Source: Paenibacillus macerans (GTDB taxonomy: Bacteria > Bacillota > Bacilli > Paenibacillales > Paenibacillaceae). Taken from it: DNA of 64,000 nucleotides. The notes under the pieces are model-generated. The model was not told the DNA's origin and did no database searches. It saw only the letters and a list, made by a program, of their open reading frames with translations. The stretch is taken from positions 62,001 to 126,000 of the forward strand of contig NZ_JAMBOE010000015.1 in assembly GCF_023715465.1 (NCBI RefSeq), written 5' to 3'. The position numbers were made by a program, and so were the translations under genes. Positions 25,435 through 32,374 of this stretch are shown piece by piece. How positions within the stretch are numbered: the stretch's first letter is position 1; every line of letters begins with the position of its first letter.

Positions 25435-26232
25435 TTACGCTAAACGTGCGATGATATCGTTCAGCTCGGACAAGTGCGAAATTACGTAATCGGGTTTGAT
25501 TTCGTCACTGTGCTGCTTTCCGTCGCGATTGACCCATACGGCCGTCATACCGACGCTAAGCGCGCCTTTGATATCGGTCGTCAGCTTGTCGCCGACCATG
25601 ATTCCTTCGCCGGCTTCGATCCCCAAACGCTCCAGCGCATGATGGAAAATGGACGGATCGGGTTTGCCTTTGCCGAACTTGCCGGAAATGATGATCTCGT
25701 CAAAAAACGGCGCTAGTTCCGGCACGCCATCGAGCTTCTCCTGCTGCAGTGCCGGACAACCGTTCGTTAACAGCAGCAGCTTTACGGTTCCGTGAAGTTC
25801 CTTAAGCACTTGGAACGTTTCTTCGTAAACATGAGGACGAGCGCGGCGCTCTTGCCCAAACCGCTCCGCCAGTTCCTCGCCGAGCTGTTCGTTATCGACG
25901 CCGACGGCGAGCAAGCCGCGCCGCCAGGACTCCTTGCGGTATACCGGAGCAAGCTGCTCCAGCTGGCGGAACTCCGGCTGCTCTCCGGCCGAAAACGTTG
26001 CCCACAAGCCTTCAAACGGATTAATCCCGATCATCTTCGTAAATGGAAACGTTTCGTAAGATTCATACAGTCCCCGGGCTTCACGCCGCACCGCTTCCTC
26101 CAGCTCTTCCGGCACGATTCCCGGCACCCGCTGCGCTGCGAACTCACACGCCGCAGCAAAGGCTTCCTTTACGCTGCGGTCATCCCACAGCAGCGTATCA
26201 TCCAAATCAAAACAAACAGCTTTAATCGTCAT
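25435..26232 (-). CDS. HAD-superfamily hydrolase, subfamily IA
   Basis: 265 residues with HAD motif I CFDLDDTLLWD, motif II LLLTNGCP, motif III GKGKPDPSIFHHAL and motif IV IMVGDKLTTDIKGA. An alpha-helical cap is inserted after motif I. It is probably a small-molecule phosphatase; Bacillus YsaA-type proteins are similar. The substrate cannot be deduced. The ATG at 26232 lacks a strong ribosome site, and the gene is 50 bp downstream of the membrane protein gene, so it may be the distal gene of that unit. Confidence 0.85.
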   Translation of the reverse strand: MTIKAVCFDLDDTLLWDDRSVKEAFAAACEFAAQRVPGIVPEELEEAVRREARGLYESYETFPFTKMIGINPFEGLWATFSAGEQPEFRQLEQLAPVYRKESWRRGLLAVGVDNEQLGEELAERFGQERRARPHVYEETFQVLKELHGTVKLLLLTNGCPALQQEKLDGVPELAPFFDEIIISGKFGKGKPDPSIFHHALERLGIEAGEGIMVGDKLTTDIKGALSVGMTAVWVNRDGKQHSDEIKPDYVISHLSELNDIIARLA

Positions 26233-26282
26233 CGTTTTAACCTCGCTCCATGATCTCCCTTTGGGGGCAAATGAAAAACGCC

Positions 26283-26819
26283 TTATTCCTTGACCAGCTT
26301 CACGTGATGCGTGTTAGCGTACAGCTCCAGCCGAGAGGCCATCGCCTCGGTGTCAAAACGGTTGCGCGTACGGTAGAACACCCACTTCATATCCCGGATT
26401 TTCGGCTCAATTACAATTTTGTTCCGGCTCACGATGATTTGGCTGATATTTCCGGCATCCAGCGATTTGTCACGGTTAAATTTCGAGGTGTAGAGCCAGC
26501 TTTTGTTGATGCGTAAATACGGCTTGCGGAGAAATATAGCGAGCGCTAGCACAGCGTAAAGGATGATCGTAATCCAATACAACATCGAATTTACCTCGGC
26601 CGAATTCCCGATAATGCCAACGCTGGCATAGAGCAAAGCCAACAAAAACAGCACGATCGGCAAAATAATGTTGCGCCCTTTGAAGACATCACCTTCCCCG
26701 TTAGGTCCCAGCGTGCTTCTCGTGTTTCTTCCGCCCTGTCCGCTCCCCAGATTCGGGCCCTTTCCCTTTTTTTGCATGCGGAGCTGATTCCGCTCCACTT
26801 TCCGGTCAAACGAAGCCAT
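26283..26819 (-). CDS. Conserved hypothetical two-helix membrane protein
   Basis: 178 residues. A basic, Gly-rich N-terminus (QKKGKGPNLGSGQGGRN), two membrane helices near 50-68 and 77-95, and a soluble C-terminal region of beta strands (LRINKSWLYTSKF, IVIEPKIRDMKWVFYRTRN) reminiscent of a PH-like fold. I do not recognise a named family. It begins 13 bp after the DUF896 gene and is likely co-transcribed with it, next to the SOS genes. Whether it takes part in the SOS response is unknown. Confidence 0.72.
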   Translation of the reverse strand: MASFDRKVERNQLRMQKKGKGPNLGSGQGGRNTRSTLGPNGEGDVFKGRNIILPIVLFLLALLYASVGIIGNSAEVNSMLYWITIILYAVLALAIFLRKPYLRINKSWLYTSKFNRDKSLDAGNISQIIVSRNKIVIEPKIRDMKWVFYRTRNRFDTEAMASRLELYANTHHVKLVKE

Positions 26820-26832
26820 GCATGTTCCTCCC

Positions 26833-27006
26833 CTATTTATCTACAATCTCGATCGAATCGAGTTGCCGGCGAAAATTTCTGCGGACATTCTCCAGGTACG
26901 TTTCGCGAAGCTGGGCTCTCTCCAACATCTCGTCCTGCGTTAAACCTTCCGTTTTATGCTTGCGGGCCAGTTCGTTAATCCGCTCTACCAAAGCATCGAT
27001 GTCCAT
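26833..27006 (-). CDS. DUF896 (YnzC-like) small protein
   Basis: 57 residues beginning MDIDALVERINELARKHKTE and containing LTQDEMLERAQLRETYLENV, the signature of the DUF896/YnzC family: short, helical, charged cytoplasmic proteins of unknown biochemical role. In Bacillus subtilis ynzC belongs to the yneA-yneB-ynzC SOS operon opposite lexA. Here the same neighbourhood is kept, but a terminator lies between yneA and this gene, and no yneB resolvase is present. The ATG at 27006 follows AGGAGG, which decides the start over a longer frame. Confidence 0.85.
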   Translation of the reverse strand: MDIDALVERINELARKHKTEGLTQDEMLERAQLRETYLENVRRNFRRQLDSIEIVDK

Positions 27007-27112
27007 ATCTTCCTCCTGGATTAATTTACTATGCGCATCTGATGATTCCGGTTTCCCCGCGTTTTGGCGGAACAAACATCATACAGGGCATTAATTCTTA
27101 CTTTGACATGAG

Positions 27113-27169
27113 AAAAAGAGCTTGTCAAGGCAGCGGAAATCACTCCCGGACGCCAATGACAAGCCCTTT
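27113..27169 (-). terminator. Terminator after yneA
   Basis: On the reverse strand AGGGCTTGTCA pairs with TGACAAGCTCT around a loop of about 30 nt and ends in TTTTTCTC. The hairpin is fairly long but well paired at the base. Confidence 0.6.
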
Positions 27170-27236
27170 AATTTTATTGTGGTTGAATACGCGCTTATAT
27201 AGTAAAAAAAATCGAATTTCATATGCCTACATATGG

Positions 27237-27602
27237 TCATTTCAAAGGAATGAACAGCATATCCCCTGCCTCAATCACGCTTGTGGTCAACCCGTTGACG
27301 CGCATCAATTTCTTGATATACACCCGAGTGTCCGATCCTTGCGGCTTATGTTCAGCCGCGATTTCCCACAGTGTGTCCCCGGGCAGGATGACGATTTGTT
27401 CAAGGTCCTGTTCCGGCCGGCCCAAATCCGCGGAGGCGGCAAATGCCGTTACCACGCCTGTGCAGGTGAGGCTTAACACCAGGAGAAAAACGGCAAACTT
27501 GGCGAAACTGTTGCGGAACAACGAAATATGTAGTCTTCTTTGTGCCGGACGTGAGAAAGAAGGTTGATCGTAGATGCTTTTATAGGAAGTGTATCTTGGC
27601 AT
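27237..27602 (-). CDS. yneA: YneA-like SOS cell-division suppressor (LysM protein)
   Basis: 121 residues: a cytoplasmic N-terminus, one membrane helix (about 33-54) and a C-terminal LysM domain (IVILPGDTLWEIAAEHKPQG). It is divergent from lexA with LexA boxes between, exactly as Bacillus yneA, whose product delays septation after DNA damage. The peptidoglycan-binding LysM would face outside. The promoter has a LexA box inside the spacer, so SOS induction is strongly predicted. The frame starts at the ATG at 27602 after TTGGAGTG. Confidence 0.88.
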   Translation of the reverse strand: MPRYTSYKSIYDQPSFSRPAQRRLHISLFRNSFAKFAVFLLVLSLTCTGVVTAFAASADLGRPEQDLEQIVILPGDTLWEIAAEHKPQGSDTRVYIKKLMRVNGLTTSVIEAGDMLFIPLK

Positions 27603-27641
27603 AATCCATCACTCCAAACGTGTGTTCTTGTTTATGCCAAT

Positions 27642-27670
27642 ACTATAACACGAACGTTTGTTTGATACAA
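27642..27670 (-). promoter_or_regulatory. yneA: yneA promoter
   Basis: Reverse strand TTGTAT (27665-27670), a 17-bp spacer and TATAGT (27642-27647). The LexA box at 27651-27664 fills most of the spacer. Confidence 0.65.
27651..27664. promoter_or_regulatory. LexA operator (SOS box) in the yneA promoter
   Basis: CGAACGTTTGTTTG matches the Gram-positive SOS box CGAAC-N4-GTTYG fully and lies between the -35 and -10 of yneA. Confidence 0.85.
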
Positions 27671-27679
27671 TACTTTTTT

Positions 27680-27693
27680 CGAACAATTGTTCC
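27680..27693. promoter_or_regulatory. LexA operator (SOS box), central
   Basis: CGAACAATTGTTCC differs from CGAAC-N4-GTTCG at one position and lies between the two divergent promoters. Confidence 0.75.
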
Positions 27694-27715
27694 CGTTTTT
27701 TTCTTTAAAGATCTT

Positions 27716-27748
27716 TTTAGAACTAATTTAGAACTAATTTAGAACTAA
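27716..27748 (+). repeat. Three tandem 11-bp repeats upstream of lexA
   Basis: TTTAGAACTAA occurs three times head to tail with exact 11-bp period. Each copy holds AGAAC, close to one LexA half-site, and the third copy is part of the next SOS box. Confidence 0.85.
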
Positions 27749-27754
27749 TGTTTG
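27741..27754. promoter_or_regulatory. LexA operator overlapping the lexA -35 region
   Basis: AGAACTAATGTTTG matches CGAAC-N4-GTTYG at all but the first base and overlaps the first bases of the lexA -35 hexamer. Confidence 0.65.
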
Positions 27755-27780
27755 TGCGAACGGAAGTTCTATGTTATAAT
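27752..27780 (+). promoter_or_regulatory. lexA: lexA promoter
   Basis: TTGTGC (27752-27757), a 17-bp spacer and a perfect TATAAT (27775-27780), 35 bp before the lexA ATG. Confidence 0.7.
27757..27770. promoter_or_regulatory. lexA: LexA operator in the lexA promoter spacer
   Basis: CGAACGGAAGTTCT matches CGAAC-N4-GTTCG except the last base and sits between -35 and -10, the expected place for autorepression. Confidence 0.75.
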
Positions 27781-27814
27781 TTTCCCAAACGTTACTAAAT
27801 GGGGTTGATCCGAT

Positions 27815-28441
27815 ATGTCAAAGGTATCCAGCCGGCAACAGGCTATTTTGGAATTTATCCGCAACGAAGTTCGCGCCAAGGGATACCCGCCTTCCGTTCG
27901 GGAGATTGGGGAAGCCGTTGGACTTGCCTCCAGCTCTACGGTTCACGGCCATTTGGACCGGTTGGAGAAGAAAGGGCTGATCCGCCGCGATCCGACCAAG
28001 CCGCGTGCCATCGAGCTGTTGAATCAAGAAGAATCCGAGAGCTTTAATAACTTCTCACATACCGTTGCTCGCGTTCCCGTCGTCGGCAAAGTTACGGCAG
28101 GTGTTCCGATTACCGCTACGGAGAATATCGAAGATTACTTTCCCTTGCCGGAGCATTATGCAAAAGAAGGCGATATCTTTATGCTCTCCGTGATTGGAGA
28201 CAGCATGATTGAAGCCGGGATACATAATGGAGATTACGTGATTGTCCGCCAACAGCAGACAGCTGACAATGGGGATATCGTGGTGGCGATGACCGAAGAC
28301 GACGAAGCGACGGTCAAAACGTTCTACAAAGAGAAGGACCATGTTCGCCTGCAGCCGGAAAATCCGACCATGGAGCCGCTGCGTCTGAAGCAGGTAACCA
28401 TCCTCGGCAAGGTGGTTGGCTTGTTCCGGGACCTGCACTGA
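27815..28441 (+). CDS. lexA: SOS repressor LexA
   Basis: 208 residues: an N-terminal winged helix (SSRQQAILEFIRNEV, PPSVREIGEAVGLASSSTVH) and a C-terminal S24 peptidase domain. The self-cleavage site is Ala95-Gly96 (KVTAGVP), with Ser130 in GDSMIEAG and Lys168 in EATVKTFY as the catalytic pair. RecA filaments stimulate autocleavage, which derepresses SOS genes. The gene is divergent from yneA and bears several SOS boxes in its promoter. The ATG at 27815 has only a GGGG ribosome site, which fits low expression. Confidence 0.97.
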   Translation: MSKVSSRQQAILEFIRNEVRAKGYPPSVREIGEAVGLASSSTVHGHLDRLEKKGLIRRDPTKPRAIELLNQEESESFNNFSHTVARVPVVGKVTAGVPITATENIEDYFPLPEHYAKEGDIFMLSVIGDSMIEAGIHNGDYVIVRQQQTADNGDIVVAMTEDDEATVKTFYKEKDHVRLQPENPTMEPLRLKQVTILGKVVGLFRDLH

Positions 28442-28459
28442 TTCAATTTTCCGGCAACG

Positions 28460-28500
28460 AAAAAAGGACGAAGCAGAATTTGTCTGCAGCGTCCTTTTTT
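28460..28500 (+). terminator. Terminator of lexA
   Basis: AAAAAAGGACG (28460-28470) pairs with CGTCCTTTTTT (28490-28500) around a 19-nt loop that can itself form a short stem. Confidence 0.8.
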
Positions 28501-28529
28501 GCGTTGGGAAAAGAGCTCCTAACCGCCGG

Positions 28530-28691
28530 CTAGTCCCAATCCAAATCCGGGAAAGAAGGCATCGTTCCGTAACCGGATCTTCCCCTTCTGCCGCGCATCC
28601 CCCATCCAAACCCGAATCCCGACCGCTCGGAAACCCACCACTGTTTCAAACGATACCGGCGCCGCTGATATCTTTTGAGTGCGGTAACCAT
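28530..28691 (-). CDS. Small Arg/Gly/Trp-rich protein, 53 residues
   Basis: An ATG at 28691 preceded by AAGGAGG at 9 bp opens a 53-codon frame ending at a TAG. The product starts MVTALKRYQRRRYRLKQWWV, continues with a Gly/Arg segment (SGFGFGWGMRGRRGRSGYG) and ends acidic (PDLDWD). It is very basic in the middle and has no membrane helix. I recognise no family. The strong ribosome site and lack of overlap with other genes argue that it is real. It is convergent with lexA and close to its terminator, so antisense effects are conceivable. Confidence 0.6.
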   Translation of the reverse strand: MVTALKRYQRRRYRLKQWWVSERSGFGFGWGMRGRRGRSGYGTMPSFPDLDWD

Positions 28692-28872
28692 TTCATTCAA
28701 CCTCCTTATATCTATAAGGTATCCAATCGCTGAATAAAAAACGGCAAACTTGTGGTTTCCAAAATCTACTAAGTCAGAGTGAACATTTAACCAATCCGCT
28801 TATTTTCATCTAAACCCGCGCACCCTTTCAGCGCGACGATACTTGGACAGAAAGTGAAACTCCAGTGAAAAC

Positions 28873-29070
28873 ATAAGGACAAAAAAGGTCGCTATTTCGG
28901 CGATATCACTCACATTGAGTGCAATAAAGGAAATTTGTGTCGCTATTTTTCTAACCGCAAGGAAAAGCCCGCGTTTTTGACCATGCACAGGAAAATAAGA
29001 ACAAAAAATACCGCTAATGGGAATGAACCTGCCTGGCTCCGGATAATAAGCACATAAAGTTCCGCTATTT
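28873..29070. repeat. Four-copy spaced repeat array (core ATAAGnACAAAAA...CGCTATT)
   Basis: Imperfect copies begin at 28873, 28924, 28995 and 29046 (spacings 51, 71, 51 bp). The shared core runs from ATAAG or ATAAAG through an A-rich stretch to CCGCTAT or TCGCTAT. The intervening sequence differs. See the findings for two other arrays with similar geometry. Confidence 0.7.
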
Positions 29071-29088
29071 TAAAGGTAGACGATGCGT

Positions 29089-29159
29089 CGTTCCAGCCAA
29101 TGGTTGGCCTTTCCACCTGAACGATTGGTCGTTCCACCCGACGACGGTGCATCGTTCCA
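29089..29159. repeat. Series of TTCCA motifs at 20-23 bp spacing
   Basis: CGTTCCA at 29089, 29130 and 29153, with the variant CTTTCCA at 29109. Between the copies are small inverted repeats such as GCCAATGGTTGGC. It directly follows the 28873-29070 array. Confidence 0.55.
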
Positions 29160-29209
29160 ACAGCAGGCTGCCCAGCGCCGATTTCAAGGCTGAGCCCATG
29201 ATTACCCCA

Positions 29210-29250
29210 AAAAAACAAAATCCCCTGAAGCCTACGGCCCCAGGGGATTC
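29210..29250 (-). terminator. Terminator of the glnRA operon
   Basis: On the reverse strand AATCCCCTG pairs with CAGGGGATT around a 13-nt loop, followed by TTGTTTTTTTGG, directly after the glnA stop. Confidence 0.85.
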
Positions 29251-29255
29251 CTCAA

Positions 29256-30584
29256 TTAATACAGCGTCATGTATTGATCGCGTTCCCACGGATGTACTTG
29301 CGTCCGGAAAATATCCCATTCGATTTCCTTAAGCTCGTAGAAATGGGTCAAAGCATGGTCGCCCAGCGCCTCGGAAATGATTTCGCTGCGGAGCAGCTCG
29401 CTCAGCGCTTCCTTCAGATCGGCCGGCAGGCTTGGAATGCCTTCCTCTACGCGTTCTTCCTCGGACATCACATAGATATTGCGATCGACCGGTTCCACCA
29501 GCGGAAGCTCCTTCTTGATACCGTCCAGGCCGGCTTTGAGCATCACGGCGAGCGCCAGGTAAGGATTGGCCGCCGGGTCTGGGTTGCGCACTTCAACCCG
29601 GGTGCTGAGACCGCGGGAAGCCGGAATCCGGATCATCGGGCTGCGGTTGCTGGAAGACCAGGCCACATAACACGGCGCTTCATAACCCGGTACAAGGCGT
29701 TTGTAAGAGTTGACCGTCGGGTTCGTGATCGCGGCGAACGCGCGGGCATGCTTCAGAATGCCGGCCATGTAATAGCGGGCTTCTTGGCTCAGGCCAAGCG
29801 GATCGCTTTCTTCATAAAACGCGTTCGTATTCCCTCTAAACAGCGATTGGTGGCAGTGCATCCCCGAGCCGTTCACGCCAAACAGCGGTTTCGGCATAAA
29901 CGTGGCATGCAGACCGTGCTGGCGGGCGATCGTTTTGACGACCAGTTTGAATGTCTGAATTTGGTCGGCCGCTTTGACCGCATCCGCATATTTGAAGTCG
30001 ATTTCGTGTTGGCCGGGAGCCACTTCGTGGTGAGATGCTTCGATCTCAAAGCCCATCTCTTCCAGCGTCAGCACGATTTCGCGGCGGCAGTTCTCGCCAA
30101 GATCCGTCGGAGCCAGGTCAAAGTAGCCGCCTTGGTCGTTGAGTTCCGTGGTCGGGTTGCCTTTATCATCGGTTTTGAACAGGAAGAATTCCGGTTCCGG
30201 ACCTACGTTCATCGAAGTATAGCCCATTTCCTCCGCTTCCTTCAGCACGCGCTTCAAAATGGCCCGCGGGTCTCCGGCAAACGGCGTACCGTCCGGCATA
30301 TACACGTCGCAAATCAGGCGGGCAACACGATCTTCAGTCACCCAAGGGAAAACCACCCAGGTATCCAGATCCGGATAGAGGTACATGTCAGATTCTTCGA
30401 TACGAACGTAACCTTCGATGGAAGAGCCGTCAAACATCATCTTGTTGTCGAGTGCTTTCTCCAATTGGCTAACCGGAATTTCCACGTTTTTGATCGTACC
30501 GAGCAAATCGGTAAACTGCAGGCGGATAAAACGTACATTCTCCTCTTTGGCAATGCGCAAAATATCTTCTTTGGTGTAACTCAT
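29256..30584 (-). CDS. glnA: Glutamine synthetase, type I
   Basis: 442 residues from the ATG at 30584 (MSYTKEDILRIAKEENV), which follows GGGGAGAG. Motifs include MMFDGSSIEGYVRIEESDMY, the beta-grasp and metal ligands GPEPEFFLF, HHEVAPGQHEIDFKY, NGSGMHCHQS, the ATP site and the Arg flap (RVEVRNPDPAANPYLA). Length and absence of a 25-residue insertion fit GSI-alpha, the feedback-inhibited Bacillus type, which is not adenylylated and whose inhibited form activates GlnR. It makes glutamine from glutamate, ammonia and ATP. It is the distal gene of the glnRA operon. Confidence 0.97.
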   Translation of the reverse strand: MSYTKEDILRIAKEENVRFIRLQFTDLLGTIKNVEIPVSQLEKALDNKMMFDGSSIEGYVRIEESDMYLYPDLDTWVVFPWVTEDRVARLICDVYMPDGTPFAGDPRAILKRVLKEAEEMGYTSMNVGPEPEFFLFKTDDKGNPTTELNDQGGYFDLAPTDLGENCRREIVLTLEEMGFEIEASHHEVAPGQHEIDFKYADAVKAADQIQTFKLVVKTIARQHGLHATFMPKPLFGVNGSGMHCHQSLFRGNTNAFYEESDPLGLSQEARYYMAGILKHARAFAAITNPTVNSYKRLVPGYEAPCYVAWSSSNRSPMIRIPASRGLSTRVEVRNPDPAANPYLALAVMLKAGLDGIKKELPLVEPVDRNIYVMSEEERVEEGIPSLPADLKEALSELLRSEIISEALGDHALTHFYELKEIEWDIFRTQVHPWERDQYMTLY

Positions 30585-30607
30585 AGAAATCTCTCCCCAC
30601 ATTTAGA

Positions 30608-31018
30608 TTATTTTTTGAAAAAGCGGGACAGCTCGCCTTGGATCAGGGAAACCTGATTCGGCTTGCTCCCGGAGACCAACTGCTGCTTCAGCATGCGGTA
30701 AAGCTGGGAATCCGTCATCTCTTTCCGCTTCTCTTCCGTGTCCTTCGTGATCACCGTCGCCTCTTGGGATTCACGTGTCATCGGATTCATCACCTGCTTG
30801 ATGCCGGCGATATTAACGCCTTTATCAATGAGACCTTTAATCTCCAACAATCGCTCGACATCATTAAAAGAGAACATACGCTGGTTCCCGGAAGTGCGCG
30901 CAGGCACAATCAATTCGTGCTGTTCATAGTATCTGATTTGTCTTGCCGTCAAATCCGTAAGCTTCATTACGATACCGATAGGAAATAAGGCCATATTTCT
31001 GCGAATTTCGTCACTCAT
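30608..31018 (-). CDS. glnR: Nitrogen repressor GlnR (MerR family)
   Basis: 136 residues from the ATG at 31018 (MSDEIRRNMALFPIGIVMKL) behind GGAAGG. It has the MerR-type winged helix (LTDLTARQIRYYEQHEL, RMFSFNDVERLLEIKGLID) and the C-terminal tail (LIQGELSRFFKK) that senses feedback-inhibited glutamine synthetase. It represses glnRA under nitrogen excess. Its promoter contains a perfect pair of GlnR boxes. The gene order ynbB-glnR-glnA is the Bacillus one. Confidence 0.95.
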   Translation of the reverse strand: MSDEIRRNMALFPIGIVMKLTDLTARQIRYYEQHELIVPARTSGNQRMFSFNDVERLLEIKGLIDKGVNIAGIKQVMNPMTRESQEATVITKDTEEKRKEMTDSQLYRMLKQQLVSGSKPNQVSLIQGELSRFFKK

Positions 31019-31055
31019 CGCTCTCAACCTTCCAGTTATATAATCTCTTGACCTT

Positions 31056-31107
31056 ATCATATGTGAGTTATCCTAACATGTCAATAGATATGTTAGGATA
31101 ACTCACA
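31056..31107 (-). promoter_or_regulatory. glnR: glnRA promoter with two inverted GlnR/TnrA boxes
   Basis: Reverse strand TTGACA (31079-31084), a 17-bp spacer and TATGAT (31056-31061). The spacer is itself a GlnR box, TGTTAGGATAACTCACA (complement of 31062-31078), matching TGTNA-N7-TNACA. The same 17 bp occurs in the other orientation at 31091-31107, 12 bp away, overlapping the ynbB stop codon at 31103-31105. Confidence 0.85.
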
Positions 31108-32356
31108 ACAAGTTGCGGTCTTTCATCGTCTGGAGGGCGGTAAGCAAGCCGAATTTCACGTGCGAATAAGTCAAGCCGCCCTGCATGTAAGCAATATAAG
31201 GGGAACGTATCGGCGCGTCGGCGGACAATTCCAGACTCCCGCCCTGAATGAAGGTGCCGGCGGCCATAATCACGGGATGCTCATAGCCCGGCATATCCCA
31301 GGGCTCCGGCACGACATGTCCGTCCACCGCAGCGGCCTTTTGAACGCCCTGCACAAAAGCGATCAGCTGCTCCGCACTGCTGAAGGAAATCGCCTGGATC
31401 AAATCGGTCCGCTGCTCGCTCCACCCCGGGCGGCTCTCAAAGCCGGCCCGCTCGAAAACCGCCGCCGCCAGGACGCTGCCTTTGACCGCTTGTCCGACGA
31501 TCGTCGGGGCCAGGAACAGCCCCTGGTAAATGCCGCGGGTCGTCCCCAGCATCGCCCCGACTTCGCCGCCGATCCCCGGCGCTGTCAAGCGGTAGGAAGC
31601 CAGCCTCACGAGAGCTTCGCGTCCGCAGATGTATCCCCCGGTTTCCGCCAGACCGCCGCCCGGATTTTTGATCAAAGAGCCGGCGATCAGATCGGCGCCA
31701 ACCTCGGTTGGTTCCCGTTCTTCAGTAAATTCGCCATAGCAGTTGTCGACGAACACGATAACATCCGGCTTGATCGCTTTAACCTCACGCACCATCGCCC
31801 CGATTTGTTCAACGGTAAAGGAAGCGCGCCAATCGTATCCCCGCGACCGCTGGATGCCGATCACCTTTGTCCTATCGGTAATTTTCTCTCTCACCGCCTC
31901 CCAATCGATTGAGCCGTCGGCATTTAGCTCTGCCTCGCTATAGGTAATCCCGAAATCCTGCAGCGAGCCGCTGCCGTCTCCCGGCTTGCCTATGACTTTA
32001 TGTAGTGTATCATAAGGACGGCCGGTGATGTAGAGCAGTTCGTCCCCGGGTCGTAAGACACCGAACAAAGCCGTCGCGATCGTATGCGTCCCGGAAGCGA
32101 AATGAGGGCGGACGAGCGCCGCTTCCGCGCCGAATACGCCGGCATACACAAGATCCAGGACCTCGCGCCCGCGGTCATTGTAGGCGTATCCGGTCGAGCC
32201 GGAAAAATGATAATCGCTCACCTGGTGCTTTTGAAATGCTTCGATCACTTTCCATTGATTATAATCGGCGATTTGGTCGATCTCCCGAAATCTCCCCTCC
32301 GCCTGCTGCTCGGCCGCTTTCAGCCAATTTACTATCTCTTCGGAAAATACCGCCAT
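31103..32356 (-). CDS. YnbB-like PLP enzyme (methionine gamma-lyase/aluminium resistance family)
   Basis: 417 residues, fold-type I PLP enzyme: phosphate-binding FASGTHTIATALFGVLRPGD, Asp in VIVFVDNCYGEF, and the PLP lysine in IAGSLIKNPGGGLAETGG. This is the YnbB family, annotated as methionine gamma-lyase or aluminium resistance protein, but the reaction is not established. It lies between hflX and glnR as in Bacillus subtilis. Its stop codon lies within the distal GlnR box. It follows hflX by 18 bp and is probably co-transcribed with it. Confidence 0.88.
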   Translation of the reverse strand: MAVFSEEIVNWLKAAEQQAEGRFREIDQIADYNQWKVIEAFQKHQVSDYHFSGSTGYAYNDRGREVLDLVYAGVFGAEAALVRPHFASGTHTIATALFGVLRPGDELLYITGRPYDTLHKVIGKPGDGSGSLQDFGITYSEAELNADGSIDWEAVREKITDRTKVIGIQRSRGYDWRASFTVEQIGAMVREVKAIKPDVIVFVDNCYGEFTEEREPTEVGADLIAGSLIKNPGGGLAETGGYICGREALVRLASYRLTAPGIGGEVGAMLGTTRGIYQGLFLAPTIVGQAVKGSVLAAAVFERAGFESRPGWSEQRTDLIQAISFSSAEQLIAFVQGVQKAAAVDGHVVPEPWDMPGYEHPVIMAAGTFIQGGSLELSADAPIRSPYIAYMQGGLTYSHVKFGLLTALQTMKDRNLL

Positions 32357-32374
32357 CTTGTTGTTCTCTCTCCC

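Larger units (their letters stand above)
28692..29209. other. Gene-free spacer between the 53-residue ORF and the glnA terminator
   Basis: About 520 bp without a convincing reading frame or RNA gene. It holds the four-copy array at 28873-29070 and the short motif series at 29089-29159 described separately, plus an AT-rich stretch at 28692-28800 that may carry the promoter of the small reverse-strand gene. Confidence 0.6.

Noticed and set aside
29274..30656. A 460-codon plus-strand open frame opposite glnA and glnR
   Set aside because: It is the codon-phase shadow of two certain genes, has no ribosome site and a His/Arg-rich translation typical of antisense frames.
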